Shown piece after piece: positions 36,297 to 48,269 of a DNA stretch of 64,000 nucleotides (position 1 is its first letter; each line of letters begins with the position of its first letter). The stretch covers positions 9,362,001 through 9,426,000 of the forward strand of contig OY292277.1 in NCBI GenBank assembly GCA_958496175.1, read 5' to 3'. The position numbers were made by a program, and so were the translations under genes. Source of the DNA: Sisyra terminalis (Eukaryota; Arthropoda; Insecta; Neuroptera; Sisyridae). The notes under the pieces are model-generated. The model was not told the origin of the DNA, did not search any database, and worked only from the letters and a program-made list of their open reading frames with translations.

Positions 36297-36740
36297 TTGC
36301 GTTTTGAAAACAACTTATCATCTGGAACCCCAGGGTTCAACGGAATCCACTTTGAGGATGTACTTAATGTACTTATTGGACTTTTAGCAGTTTCTATTCT
36401 TCTTCAGATGTCGGTCTCATTTGTACCTGTATTAATGACAATTGATTCCAGGTATATCTTATGGTCTATACTATGGAATCTGTACAGATAAGTCATTTGC
36501 AGAGCGTTATTATGATGAAAGACCATAATTTTGGTATCCTCGACGTATACCTTAAGGCCACATCTATTGCCCTTAGTTTCGACTCAATTTAAAAGATTCA
36601 AGATTTCTTCTTCTAATGCAGCTATCAGTATTGCATCATCTGCATTTCTCAAATTTGTCATCTTTTTATCCGCAAATAAAATTCCTTTAGTGCTTTCTTT
36701 AGTAAGTATTCTTCATAGATCTAATGTAAAAGAACTCAAA
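36297..36740 (-). pseudogene. LINE reverse-transcriptase fragment
   Basis: The minus strand reads NLRNADDAILIAALEEEI, then LLN, a stop, VETKGNRCGLKV, then a VEDTKIMVF block, then ETDI, a stop, RRIETAKSPISTL. This follows the RT catalytic motif (YADD in active elements, here NADD), the thumb and the SKI...IKRRI region of non-LTR retrotransposons of the CR1/Jockey/RTE grouping. In-frame stops and the lost Tyr show it is dead. Only about 150 residues of a much longer protein remain. Confidence 0.75.
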
Positions 36741-36939
36741 AAAAACCCCTAGAAATTTGAATTGGAACCTTTGAAATCCAAAGACGAAAAATTCTCCAGT
36801 TCTTTGAAGGTTTTTCAAACAATGATCTAGAAATTATCGAAGTAACGAATTTCCGGAATAGCTCAAGATAATTCGATAATTTAATTTTTTGTTGGGAAAT
36901 AGTGAAAAAAGACGTGAAATATCTTGGTATATTGGACAT

Positions 36940-37952
36940 TAGACTGATTCAAAAAAATGATTATTGTTTTTCTTAATTATATCTAAAATATTGTTGTGAA
37001 TGACAAAAAAAAATCCTGTCAAAGTTTAAGCTCTTAATATTAATATTAAGAGGTGCCGCATCGCAAATTTCGATTTTCCATTTAAATAACATGGGAACAA
37101 TAGTCTCTTGCACTTTGGAATTTTATAGCTCACGTTGGTGACAATATTTCGGAATGACCAAGGTATATTCTTGTAGAAAATTGAACGACCTACAAAAAAG
37201 GTCTCGTACAAGTTTTTAATATATTTATTCCTTCAAAAGTTATTCGAGGTCAAAGTTGAACTAAAGAGAAATTTTAATATTTTTTCAATTTTTTGACGCA
37301 ACCATCAATTTTATGAGAAAATTTTATAAGACATTTTTTGTAGAGCACTTTTTTTTCTATAACTTATCTCTATAAAAGTTTTTGATATTTTTTACAGGTT
37401 CTAAGTTATTTGCATTAAACTGAAAATTTCCTGAATTATTATATTTTAAACATAAAAATTATTATTTTTATTTTAATTAAATAACTTAGGACCTGTGAAA
37501 AATAACAAAAACTTTTATAGAGATAAGATATAAGAAAAAAAGTGCTCTACAAAAATGTCCTATAAAATTTTCTCATAAAATTGATGGTTGCGTCAAAAAA
37601 TTGAAAAATTATTAAAATTTCTCTTAAGTTCAACTTTGACCTGGAATAACTTTTGAAAGAATAAATATATCAAAAACTTGTTCGACACCTTTTTTGTAGA
37701 TCGTTCAATTTTCTACAAGAATATACCTTGATATCATTCCGAAATATTGTCACCAACGTGAGCTATAAAATTCCAAAGTGCAAGAGAATATTGTTCTCAT
37801 GTTATTTAAATGAAAAATCGAAATTTGCGATGCGACACCTCTTAATATTAATACTAAGAGCTTAAACTTTCACAGGATTTTTTTTGTCATTCTCAACAAT
37901 ATTTTCGATATAATTAAGAAAAAAAAATCATCATTTTTTTTTAATCAGTCTA
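36940..37952. mobile_element. foldback element, family 1, complete copy
   Basis: The 1013-bp element has termini TAGACTGATTC and AATCAGTCTA and is flanked by a perfect 8-bp duplication, TTGGACAT. Almost the whole length is two inverted arms of about 490 bp meeting near 37445. Arm landmarks are GGTGCCGCATCGCAAATTTC, TGACAATATTTCGGAATG and TTGACGCAACCATCAATTTT. The 8-bp duplication and TAGAC start would suit a hAT-related non-autonomous element. No protein is encoded. Transcription would give a long double-stranded RNA hairpin. Confidence 0.9.
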
Positions 37953-37989
37953 TTGGACATATATTAGATTCGGCAATAAATTCTTAGCG

Positions 37990-38340
37990 TTTTTATCAAA
38001 TCAATAGCTTAACAATAAATTAATGAACTATTTAATTTCCATCGCTGTTTACGGTCTTTTCCCATCTTTTGATCAATTTGTTGATACCGTTTCCCCAAAA
38101 ATCGCCCGGTCTGGTATCAAAGAAGTATCAATGAAGTCCTCTTCATTGTCGAAGGTAGCTCTCTTCATAAGGTTTTATGGGAAACGGAAAAGATGGTAAT
38201 CCGTCGGTGCAAATCCGGAAATCTGGAAAATACGATGGATGCTGAAGAACCTCTTATTCAAGCTCTTGGAGTGCAGCTTTGACGACTTGTACAACAATAG
38301 GCCTGGTATTCATGGCATCATATCATCACCTGGTATCATC
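37990..38340 (-). pseudogene. mariner transposase relic, C-terminal part, minus strand
   Basis: Minus strand: a Leu-Glu stretch, HPSYFPDFRI, DGLPSFPFP, then FFDTRPGDFWGNGINKLIKR and WEKTVNSDGN before a stop. This is the end of a mariner transposase with frame breaks. A second relic in the opposite orientation begins at 38495. Confidence 0.75.
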
Positions 38341-38494
38341 CAAGGTTTATAAATTACACAGGTTGCTCCATTAGAAAAAAAAAATGACGTCATACGAAGA
38401 ATTTTGAAATTGATCAGTCTAAAGATATGTACGAATTTCTTCTGGATACATCACGTAACCACCATGAGGCCACCTGTGTATTTTATAAACCTTG
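38341..38494. mobile_element. MITE with perfect 9-bp TSD
   Basis: CAAGGTTTATAAATTACACA at the left and CACCTGTGTATTTTATAAAC at the right. Both flanks read GGTATCATC (38332-38340 and 38495-38503). The 9-bp size points to the Mutator-like or Merlin groups rather than hAT or mariner. It inserted in mariner relic sequence. Confidence 0.92.
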
Positions 38495-38695
38495 GGTATC
38501 ATCATCCTATTCTCCGGACCTTACACCCACGGATTACCATCTTTTCCGCTTCCTGTCGAATATAGTGGAGGATTGAAGGAAGAGGACTGTAAAAACTGGA
38601 CCAACAATTGTTTTGATACAAAACCGGGCGTTTTTTGGCGAAACAATAAACAGCAACGCCGATTACATCATTAATATATCGTTATAATTATTGAT
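38495..38695 (+). pseudogene. mariner transposase relic, C-terminal part, plus strand
   Basis: HHPYSPDLTPTDYHLFRFLS (the last catalytic-Asp block) is followed, after frame shifts, by FDTKPGVFW and INSNADYI. It is a decayed second copy pointing away from the one at 37990-38340. Confidence 0.75.
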
Positions 38696-38699
38696 TTTT

Positions 38700-40535
38700 A
38701 TTTAAATAAATTTGCTAAAAACACTATGAACTCATTCCCCAACCTTATACAAAGCGGACGTACGGTAACCCGTAATCCATATCATATCCAATAAGTCAAT
38801 TCATTTTTCATGATCCAATTGCTAACGGTAAAAATATACAAGAATTTGCTAGAAATTTAATCATCAAAACTCAAATTTATATTTAGGAAAAACCAAACTT
38901 CCTACTTTCGAAGTCAATTCAATCAATAAGAGCCACTTTGAGGGAAGAAAAATCGTGCACTTTTACACCACACCACTATACAATATTACCATCTAAAAGC
39001 ACAAGAATGAAAAAGTTAGTATTTAAGCCATATACAAAATTAATAACCATAATAAAACATCCACCAAAAATATGATATATACAAAACAAATATATTTATA
39101 TAAAAAAGACACTTACACGACTCTTCGCATAAATCTGCAAAAAATTGAGGAATAACATGGAGAACCGTAACAATAAGGGAAATAATTTCAACCCAGCTCC
39201 ATTTCCAATTTGTAACTGATATTATATATATTTTTTTGTCATTTTTTTTTGAAATATTTTTAAGCAATCACATGACCAACAATTTAGCTTTTTTTCTTCA
39301 TATTTATTACTTCATATAATACATTATTATTATTATTAGTATTCAAATATTTTCAGCTGAATCAAAAATTTTACATCAACTAACTACGTAACCAACTGTA
39401 CAACATATTCAGAAAAAAAAAACTTTTTTTTTAAATTTTACCTTTAAACATATTTAATAATATTTTTTTTTTCATATATACGTATATGTGTGTAATTTAA
39501 TTTTTAATTTTAATAATAATAATATAATAATAATAACTTTTAACTTCTCATATATATCAATTACAATATTTCATATGAAAGCTATTGAAATGATTTGTAT
39601 AATAATATGATGATACATAATTTATATTTTTATTTTTAAAAAAAAAACAGTCATTTAAATGAATTATTTGCCAATTGATTTTAACATTATACTTTTCTTG
39701 CTTATATAAATGGAAAGTACATAATTTTTAAAGACAATATATGCACTACTAATTTAAAAACTAATACTTAGCGATTTGTAAAAAAATTCTATACATATGT
39801 AAAAGTTTCATTCCAATAAAATTGGCTAATAATTCCTTTTATATGGTTTCACTACACAAATTAAAATAAATATTTTCACTAAAAAAAAAAAAAAAAAAAT
39901 CAGTTCAAGACAAAACTTTTGGATTTATACGATCATATTACAATTGTTTTCCTGAATTAATTTTACAACTATAACTTATGTATAAGTATATATCATTGTA
40001 TATTATTAATAACAACAAATACATACAATTGAAATTACTTTGATATGTACATAAAAATAACAATGAAAAAATTAATAAACCATTGAAAAATTGTCGATAA
40101 TTCCCTTTTTCTTAGACTTCATTAAATCATTTGGCATATTTGGGTAAGAACTTTAATATACATCACTATTCTACTATAAATTATAACATTGAAATATTAA
40201 CTAATCTACTTTGAATATGTAACAAGTTATTGATCGAAAAATTTACATTTTTCAATGATTTATCAATAAAATATTGCAAATTTAAAATATTCAAAAAAAT
40301 AAAATAAACTAATACTGATTTTAAAGTGATTACCGTTTTTTATTTCATATCCTTTTTCCATTGAAATAAACATCTAAAAGCCAAATTTCAATAAAACGAA
40401 AAATAATAAAATAAATATAAAAAATAGATTTCAAATTGAGCATTTTTTTTATTTCTTAAACTAAAGAGAAAAATTATATTAAATTTATTCCAACTTTTTG
40501 TAATAAAATTTAGAAAATTTGATGATAGAATTGTT
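38700..40535. other. no gene seen
   Basis: Extremely AT-rich sequence with an A-run at 39882-39899. No coding signal and no TE ends. Confidence 0.4.
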
Positions 40536-40544
40536 GCTGCTACT

Positions 40545-40880
40545 GGTTGAATTCGGATCCAAAACTTTCAGACGTCATACTGGTGGTACATTTTGCCGTT
40601 AAAAAAGCTTTTTTTATAAATTTTCGTGCCATAAGTGTTTTAAAAATAATTTTTTGGAAGGTAAGATCTTTTATATTTACTAAGAATGGCATGGTTCATG
40701 GTAAACTTTCTGACGTCATACTGGTGATACATTTTGCCGTTAAAAAAACTTTCTGACATCATACTGGTGGTACATTTGGCCATTTAAAAAGCATTTTTTT
40801 ATAGATTTATCGTGGCATAAGTGTTAAAAATCATTTTTAACACTTAAAAATCATTTTTAAGTGTTAAAAATGGCATGGTT
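40545..40880 (+). repeat. local tandem repeats with GACGTCATACTGGTG
   Basis: CTGACGTCATACTGGTGATA-type blocks occur three times (about 40568, 40709, 40751), each followed by ACATTTTGCCGTTAAAAAA or a variant. A short TCATTTTTAAGTGTTAAAAA palindrome follows. Non-coding. Confidence 0.7.
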
Positions 40881-40889
40881 CTTGGTTCG

Positions 40890-41735
40890 GTGAGTCAGTC
40901 TCACGGTTTCGGCGGAAACCAAGATATAAAAAAATACCTAAATTTTAGCAAAGGAAAGGGAAGTTCTGATTTAGTCGATATTTAATATGACAGAAAATTT
41001 AGTGTAGAAATAACTATTACAAAAGTAACATATTTGGGTCAGTCCAAAAATAAATAAAACGGTTGCTCAACCATTTTAAAAAAAAAAAAAAATTGTGTGC
41101 TATCACCCCAACATGTTGGTAGTTCAAATTCATCATTATTTTAATTTTATTGTTTTTAGTTTTCCAGTGGTGACCATATTAGTTTTACTAGACGCAGACA
41201 TTTTCGCACTTTTAAGGGTTTACGGAAACTTGATTATCTCAGGCCCTATTTGTCCTATCAAAATGAAACTAAAAGCAGTGGGTTCATGAAAATATAAGCT
41301 ATAAGGTTATAATAAGACGTTTTCCCCTAAATTTAATTCTAAGGGGTGAAATTTCAGCCTAAAGTTTTAGCTCTCATTTGTAAAAAACTCCAATTTTCAC
41401 GGAAAGATTGTGAAGGAAAGGAAAAGAGTCTACACGTTAAAACTTTTTTTTATAAACAAATAGGTACTAGTTGTATCCAAAAACAAAATTTAAGGTCTGA
41501 GACTTTAAGTCTTTTGAAAATAAAAAATAACGAAATTTGAAAATTTTCAAAATTTTCAATTTTCTGAGCTCAATATCTCTGGTGGGGGACCAGATAAAAA
41601 TTTGAAATATCATCCCATTATAGTACTGGATGATAGTATTATGCACCTAAAATTTGGAGTTTGAGATTTGACTAAGAACATAGAGGTATTGCATGCAGAA
41701 AATGTCAAAATAATGCATACTTCAGTAGGCTACTG
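40890..41735. other. no gene seen
   Basis: The stretch is less AT-rich in places. Two frames of 64 codons (41095, 41346) have no recognisable similarity. It may belong to the foldback family 2 element that follows. Confidence 0.4.
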
Positions 41736-41739
41736 CCAG

Positions 41740-42475
41740 TAGTACGGGCCACTAAACCTGATTTTTCCATAAAATTCGCGTTTTTTTGCATTTATCTCGT
41801 AAATAACAAGAGCTACGGAAAAAATATAAATGAAAACCTTGTAGAGAATTCGATTTCCTACAAAAAAGGTCCAGCAGACCAAATCGCTAAGATCAATATT
41901 AAACGAGATATTAAACCTTGAATTGATTTTTTGTGAAATTTTTGCCGATCATTGATTTAAACTTTAAATCAATTTTAAAATTTAAAGGCTTAATATCTCG
42001 TTTAATATTGATCTTAGCGATTTGGTCTACAAGACCTTTTTTGTAGGAAATCAAATTCTCTACAAGTTTTTCATTTATAATTTTTCCGTAGCTCTTGTTA
42101 TTTACGAGATAAATGCAAAAAAAAAACGCGAATTTTATGGAAAAATCAGGTTCAGTGGCCCGTACTACCTCACCGGTGTGAGTTACGACTTTGTCGCAAT
42201 AGGCACTTTTGTAGAGCGTTTAATTCTGAGAAAACCCCATCTTCGGTAAAAGTGATCCCATGAAATGCCGCTGAGATATAGAAATTTAAAAATAAAAAAT
42301 CAGAGTTTCCGTGTATTTTCAATGGGAAATCTTTACACGTCTTAGTCGAGGACTTAAAATTAATATTAAGGGCTCAAACTTTCAGAGAATTTTTGGTTTG
42401 GTATTTCCAACAAAATTTCACGATGGGACCAAAAAAAAAAGCAAAAAAAAAATCACCCTAAGTCCTATATGTATA
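41740..42475. mobile_element. foldback element, family 2, copy 1
   Basis: 41752-41925 is inverted at 41990-42165 (shared ATTTATCTCGTAAATAACAA and AAGATCAATATTAAACGAGA with their complements, CTACAAAAAAGGTC in the loop-proximal part). The unpaired right tail includes TACTACCTCACCGGTGTGAG, TCCCATGAAATGCCGCTGAG and ends near AAAATCACCCTAA. A shorter copy lies at 50262-50768. No protein encoded. Confidence 0.8.
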
Positions 42476-42479
42476 AACT

Positions 42480-44205
42480 TTACTAAGTATTCTGTATATC
42501 TATGGGGTGTTGTGAAGGGGGTGACACCATGAGTTACCGGATTGGATGACACTACAATGAATTATAAAAAAAATCAAATTTAAATTTTCCAATTAAGAAC
42601 CACTGCTGTACTCGATGGCCTAACATTTGGCCATTCATTTCCTGAAGCCACACATTTAACACAGTACAAGGAACCATGGAAGATGACATCACCAATGACC
42701 AAACCCATAAAAATAGGACAGAAGAAGAAAAATTCTTCATCTTTTCTTCCATTACTCATCAAATTTTTAAAAATTCATCAAATTTTCTAAATTCAACAAA
42801 AAGTTGGATATATATTTTTTAGCTTTAATACACTCCAGTGGACCAACTTGTCTTTCAATATCTTGTGATTTCAAGAAAAGCATAAAACATTTTCTTATTG
42901 TCTTAATTTATATAATTAGCTTTTCCCATATGAGAACTTATCAATACCATTGTTAAAAAATGGTACTTACATATTGCTTTCCTTTTAAGCGTCCACTGTT
43001 TTTTAATTTTTAAGATATACCTTAATAATCCATACGATAATAAGTAATAAATTATTAATTGTTTTCTTAAAAATCAAATAAATTTAAGATAAATCGCTTG
43101 AATAAGTCATTCGATCCGAAAGACTTGATTTCATTATAAAAATATTTAAAAAAAATTATTACATACACATTTTTAATTATATTAAACCTATCTAATGCAA
43201 ATAAATTCAAAATCGTCTAATACCTAATTCATAAGGTTTTCTTCCTTCTCCTCCATAATTCAATATTTAATAATATTTATATGTAATAGGATAATTTTTT
43301 TCACGTTGAATAAATAGTTTGTTTTTTTATTAAATTCAAAATTTTTTCTTCACAATAATAATCTCCATCAAAAGCTTTATTACCTATTTTTAATGGTTAA
43401 AAGTACAGAATGCACAAACTGTTTCAAACTCTTTTTGAAAACTTTATTTACCCCCTAAATAATAAATTGAGGACCTATTAACGTTATACAATATTATATG
43501 GTATATGGACGATAAATTTGGCCAATTATAAACTGGTCCTTTCAAAGAAAAATGTATAGCAAGTTAACTATTGAAAATTTTTTAAATTATTACAAACTTG
43601 ACAAATTTACAGGTTTCACAAAATTTTAACATATATTTCTGATTATTTTTTTTTCCTTTTTCTAAATAAATAACGTCACATTTACAAATATTTGTTTTTC
43701 TTTTTTCAAACGCTAATTTTTTCAACTACTTTTATATGATATAAAAGCTTTGTATTTTATATATGAAAGCATATTTTTTTTTGTTTGTTTAAAGTACTTT
43801 ACAGATCTTGAGGACTAACGATTTTTATATACAAACGAGAAAAACTTTAAAAAAAAATTTGATGTATTTGAAGTATGATTTATTTCGTTATTCCTTATCG
43901 ATGAAATTCGTTGAAGTTTTACGGACAAAAGTCAAGTAGAATATTGGAAAGAAATCCAGATTTAAGGCATCATTGGAAGCCCAACTATTTGTTTTAAATA
44001 ATCTCATCAGTGATTTGAAATTTCCTATAAGCCAATTAATTTTATAAACTTCAATAATCCTTAGCCATATAAAAAATTTTCGCGGTTTTTTATCCCAAGA
44101 TATTGCCGTCCATTTGAAGATCCATATCAAATTAAAACTTGCTTAAAAGGTGATCTTTTTAATAAGTAACAATATATTTTTTGTGAAGACAATTTAGTAA
44201 GTTCA
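42480..44205. other. no gene seen; possible hAT end at 42595
   Basis: The minus strand near 42615 reads GTACAGCAGTGGTTCTTAA, like a hAT terminus, but no partner was found. The overlapping minus-strand frames at 42552-42762 are not conserved proteins I know. The rest is AT-rich. Confidence 0.4.
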
Positions 44206-44597
44206 GATTAATAAGATTTTAGTCTGAGGGAAATATCTGAAGAAATACGCAATGTACGCAGGTAAAATGCAGCAAAAAAATGCCAAAATATTTTTGAAGT
44301 ATGCAGTAAGAAAGCTATAAGTAAACTTCGGACCCAGAAGTGGTTTTTTTTATTCTGTTCCGGAAATTTTGTTGTCAAAGATGCATCGTACTGTGGTCGA
44401 TTAATCACTGGAAAAAATCGATGAAATTTTACAACTGGTGAAGGAAAATCTGCATATAAGTAATTAAGAATTAGCGGAGACATTAAAAATTAACAGATGA
44501 TAAAATTCAGATCTCAGCTTTTATTTTTTTTAAATAAGAAGACAATTCAGGTTGTTTAAGATCGGTTTTTTTATTTAATATTTTTATTATTCAATTA

Positions 44598-44632
44598 GCT
44601 ACGTTTCGTTATGTATCGTAACTTCATCAGAC
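44598..44632 (-). ncRNA. hammerhead-like core, family B left arm
   Basis: Minus strand: CTGATGA, one extra A, stem II GTTACG/CATAAC (one mismatch) around ATA, then GAAA, then the self-complementary step ACGT, then A as the NUH residue, then GC pairing weakly with GT before the CTGATGA. It is the only copy here with the standard CTGATGA box. The extra A after CTGATGA is not in the textbook core. Confidence 0.4.
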
Positions 44633-44787
44633 TTCTATAAAATTCAAAACTTTTTTTTTTAAATTAATTGAATTTTATTAATTTTTGCTTCTATCACAAG
44701 TAACAAAAAATTTATCGTAGGAAATAAAAAGTTTTGAAATTTATGTATGATTGACATATTTTGTAATTATTTTAATTTTTTATAGAA

Positions 44788-44822
44788 GCCTGATAAAGTT
44801 ACGATACGTAACGAAACGTAGC
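44788..44822 (+). ncRNA. hammerhead-like core, family B right arm (mutated box)
   Basis: Stem II GTTACG/CGTAAC is perfect and GAAACGT is kept, but the conserved G is lost (CTGATAA). If this motif is a ribozyme, this copy should be inactive. Confidence 0.3.
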
Positions 44823-45400
44823 TAATTGAATAATAAAAATATTAAATAAAAAAACCGATCTTAAACAACCTGAATTGTCTTCTTATTTAAAAAATTAACC
44901 ACATAATAGTTTGAAATTATCTAAAAAAGTTATCGTATAAAAATCATAACGAATTAACGTTAGTGAAACCCTTCTGAAACTCCACTATGTTATATCCCAC
45001 AAAATTAATCATCGAAAAAGATCAATAATCCTCCACAAACGATTTCAAATCCTGGATTATCGACAAAAGAGATAATGTAGATCATTTGATGGAATTTGAA
45101 AGAAATTTTCCATTGTAAGCAGTTAAAATCTGATACAACCGTCAATTAAATCCTCCACTTTGCCCAGCGTTACCATTTAAATAAATCAATCAAAAAAAGA
45201 TCTACCAGAAATGGTCAACAGAAAATGAATTGCCTTCCATAATGACCCCATGCCAAATTACACTTAATTCTTACGACTCAGAACTTGGATGAAAAGTTTT
45301 GCTATATCCACCGTGTAGGCCGAATTCTGCACCTTCTGACTACCATTGATTTCCGTATCTCCAAAGTTCTATTGATGGTAACAAAATTTACCATCCAAAC

Positions 45401-47531
45401 TTGCCAAGTTTATTGTCGAAAAGTCGCTAAAGTTTGGCACTAATAGCATAATGTAGCTACAAGAAAAATGGTTAAAGATCCCAGATAATACGAGATGTGT
45501 TAATATGAAACCGGAATTTACTAACAAGTAGTGCTGGTTGCCTATAGAAGTATCGAGGGTTTGCCAAATTATGGACAAAAGGCAATTTTTTAATATTGAT
45601 ATTTGACAAAGATACCTATGGAATAGGCCAACTGGGGAAACCACATTAAAAAACCCTACTAAGTATACTATGTCAAAGGTGGCGTGGAAACGTGTGCATA
45701 TATTATGACGATTGGAACTTTTTAAACCTTTATATCTCAAAAACGGTGACTCCTAGGAAAAAAAATATTGATACCTTTTTCATAGATAATTTTGAGATCT
45801 ACAATTATTGTCTGAAGTAATTTTATGATAAAACTTACGGTTTACGAGAAAATTGCGAAAAACCCATATATTTGAGCTTTTACCTCTAGTAAATTTTTTC
45901 CTAGTATTGGAATTTTGAACAATTTCACTTATCTTCAGCAGAGATTGTCCCTAATACAGAGCAGTTATACTGCAAAAATATATAAAAAAAACCGCGGAAA
46001 CTTTTTATATGACCTAACGCCCTAATATATTACAATCGGTCAAACTAAATTGTAAATGTGTATAATACCTCTTAATGGATATTTGGGGTCTTGTAATTTT
46101 CGGGCAACTAATCAATGCCAATCACTATAAAATTTAGTGATAAAAAAAAATAGAAAATTATAAAACTGACCATTGGCTTACAAGAAAATCAAAGGGTGAA
46201 TCAAAAAACAACCCTCTTTTTCACTAAATTTGCACGTGTAATGTCACAAATCATACTTAAAATACATCTGGTAATTAGGGATAAAATTCCCAAATTTTCT
46301 CAATCTAAATTTACAAAATTTCTATTCTCTGGGTATCAATGTTTGTATTGTATCAAAATTAAAAATAATTTCTACACATGGACGCCGCACGTAAGCACAC
46401 ACCTAATGAACACCGCGGCCAAACTATGATATTATATAAATATGTATAATTTTCATGTAAAGATATATATATATATGTATATATATTAATTACTATTTGT
46501 TGTTTTTCATATATAAGTTCCTAGCAATTTTCCTATTTATAATTTCACACAGAAAAAAAATATACATCAAATTATCACCCTCAAACTTTCTTTTTGTTAC
46601 AATAAATGCAATAATTGATTGATAAAAAAACGCTTTCACACGAATGTATTACGGATATCATTTATAACAATTTGCTTTTCAAAATGCACATACCTAACGG
46701 AATGCTGAAAAAAGAAAAAAAATTCACTAATTTAATGCAATTTTTTTTTGACAAACATAGATGCTTATTAAAACACACGAATGAATTGAATTATTAATTA
46801 AATGAACTGAAAAGCTTTCGTCAAAGTTAAAACAGAGAAAAAATATAAAAGATTAATTGATTTAATGAAAATTTAGTGATTTACAAAAATTATTCGTCTT
46901 GATTTGATTATAACTATTAATATGGGAAGAAAACCACCCTTTTTGGGGTTAATCCAATAAAAGACAAATAATTTTGGTAAACACATCGTTTATAATTAAT
47001 TTTAGAAGCACTTTTATAATATCACAATTCCAAAAAACTATCATTTTTTGATTCATTTCAACTATCAGAAAGCATTTTTTTTTTTAAATTAATCAATGAT
47101 ATCCTGCATCTTTTCAATGCTACACCACATAAAATTATAATGGATATTATAATGGACAAAATCAAATTTGATTTTTTTTAAAAAAAAAACTAAAAAAAAT
47201 ATCAATCATTCCTTGGTAAAATTTTCTCCATATCCCTTCAAACTTTCAAAGGTAACCAATTGAAGGGTAGGAAAACAAAAATAAAAACATAATCAATTCA
47301 ATTTTGTCCAGAAAATCATAGTTATTTAAGTTGGAATAGATGTTTCGATATATTTGCGCCAATGGACTAAAATTTAATATAAAAGTTGAAAAGTTTACAA
47401 ACTCTTTTGAACAATAAGGCGAATATTGCATTTATTCAAAATTTAAGCTTCAAACTTGCCAGCTTTTTTTTGAGTTATGTTTCAATAGCGATTCTTAAAT
47501 ACCAAATACATCGAAACCTATCAAAATTCTA
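45401..47531. other. 2.1 kb without a recognised gene
   Basis: The 123-codon minus-strand frame at 45369-45740 shows no recognisable domain. The rest is AT-rich, with a short TATATA run near 46465-46490. Confidence 0.45.
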
Positions 47532-47648
47532 TGTATACAATATATAGGATATATTGTGGTCCAATTTATGTAGTATAATTTAATATAATACATACCATAA
47601 ACATAAATTTGAACGAAAATTCAAACAAAAATATTCGTGACGTATTAC

Positions 47649-47689
47649 CCAGATACGTATTTCGATTGCCAAGAAATCTTCTTCAGTGG
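47649..47689 (-). ncRNA. hammerhead-like core, family A left arm
   Basis: Minus strand: stem I CCA, CTGAAGA, extra A, stem II GATT...AATC, GAAA, then the self-complementary TACGTAT, C at the expected cleavage position (AUC as NUH), then TGG pairing with CCA. Confidence 0.4.
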
Positions 47690-48063
47690 TCATCAAGTAG
47701 TTTGGATCACTCCGTAACTGCTGTGTGATGATTCACTATATTATATTATCAACTCATTATCGTAAATGATTGGGTTTAAATTGATTTGGTAATAAAAATA
47801 AAGCACCATTATTATTAAAATGTTCATAATTCTAATGTTTTAAAGAAAATATCGAAAAGTATGAAAAACCTTCAAGCTTATTTAGATAAATACCAATAAA
47901 CTATACAAACTTTACGAGCTATAATTCGATTTTATAGCTGACATTTTTGATTAGTTATTGAATATAATGATTCATCATTATATTCATCATTGAACATCAT
48001 TCAACCAATGTTGAATTCAACCAATTGTTGGTGAATCCTCACAAAGCAGTTACGGAGTAATGA

Positions 48064-48104
48064 CCACTGAGGAAGATTGCTTGGCAATCGAAATACGTAT
48101 CTGG
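48064..48104 (+). ncRNA. hammerhead-like core, family A right arm
   Basis: CCA, CTGAGGA, extra A, a perfect six-pair stem II GATTGC/GCAATC around TTG, GAAA, TACGTAT, C48101 as the NUH residue, then TGG closing stem I with CCA. Further G-C and T-A pairs are possible after one mismatch. All parts of a type I hammerhead with a minimal palindromic stem III are present except for the extra A. Confidence 0.45.
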
Positions 48105-48269
48105 ACAATACGTCACGAATATTTTTGTTTCAACTTCTGTTTATCGTATGATTTTTATATATTATTATATTAAATTATACTAAATAAATTGGACCGCAAT
48201 GTATCCTATATACTGTATACACAGTATAACTGTTCAAAGTCAACGAAAAAATCTTATTTTGACTATTAA

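Larger units (their letters stand above)
44495..44889. mobile_element. foldback family B, carries hammerhead-like cores
   Basis: Arms 44520-44660 and 44770-44885 are inverted copies (shared AATAAGAAGACAATTCAGGT and GATCGGTTTTTTTATTTAAT). The flanks are AAAAATTAAC on both sides (44485-44494, 44890-44899), a 10-bp duplication in mariner coding sequence. A duplication of this length does not fit the fixed sizes of common cut-and-paste families and would suit target-primed insertion, as in Penelope-like or LINE elements. A half copy is at 50110-50235. Confidence 0.8.
44210..45400 (+). pseudogene. mariner transposase relic interrupted by a foldback element
   Basis: Plus-strand pieces run in order: RTQKWFFLFCSGNFVVKD, CGRLITGKIDEILQLVKE, NLHIS and ELAETLKIN (up to 44494), then after the insertion NYLKKLSYK. 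Next come KSDTTVN, LPEMVNRK and a worn HQDN-like block FHNDPMPNYT near 45235, then traces of the YSPD region. Similarity is to the Mos1/mauritiana-like side of the mariner family. It contains many stops and is dead. Confidence 0.7.
47532..48221. mobile_element. foldback family A, complete, carries hammerhead-like cores
   Basis: Termini TGTATACAATATATAGGATA and CTGTATACA are inverted. The arms continue through TATAATTTAATATAAT, TATTCGTGACGTATTACC, the hammerhead-like block, and GTAACTGCTGTGTGATGATT pairing with AATCCTCACAAAGCAGTTAC. A loose ~280-bp loop separates the arms. Fragments are at 12106, 18645 and 62640. No protein. Confidence 0.85.

Noticed and set aside
42552..42762. Overlapping minus-strand frames considered as an exon
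   Set aside because: No acceptor/donor pair in phase, no similarity, and the segment carries a hAT-like terminus.
45369..45740. 123-codon minus-strand frame
   Set aside because: Begins opposite the end of a plus-strand mariner relic and shows no domain; probably chance opening.
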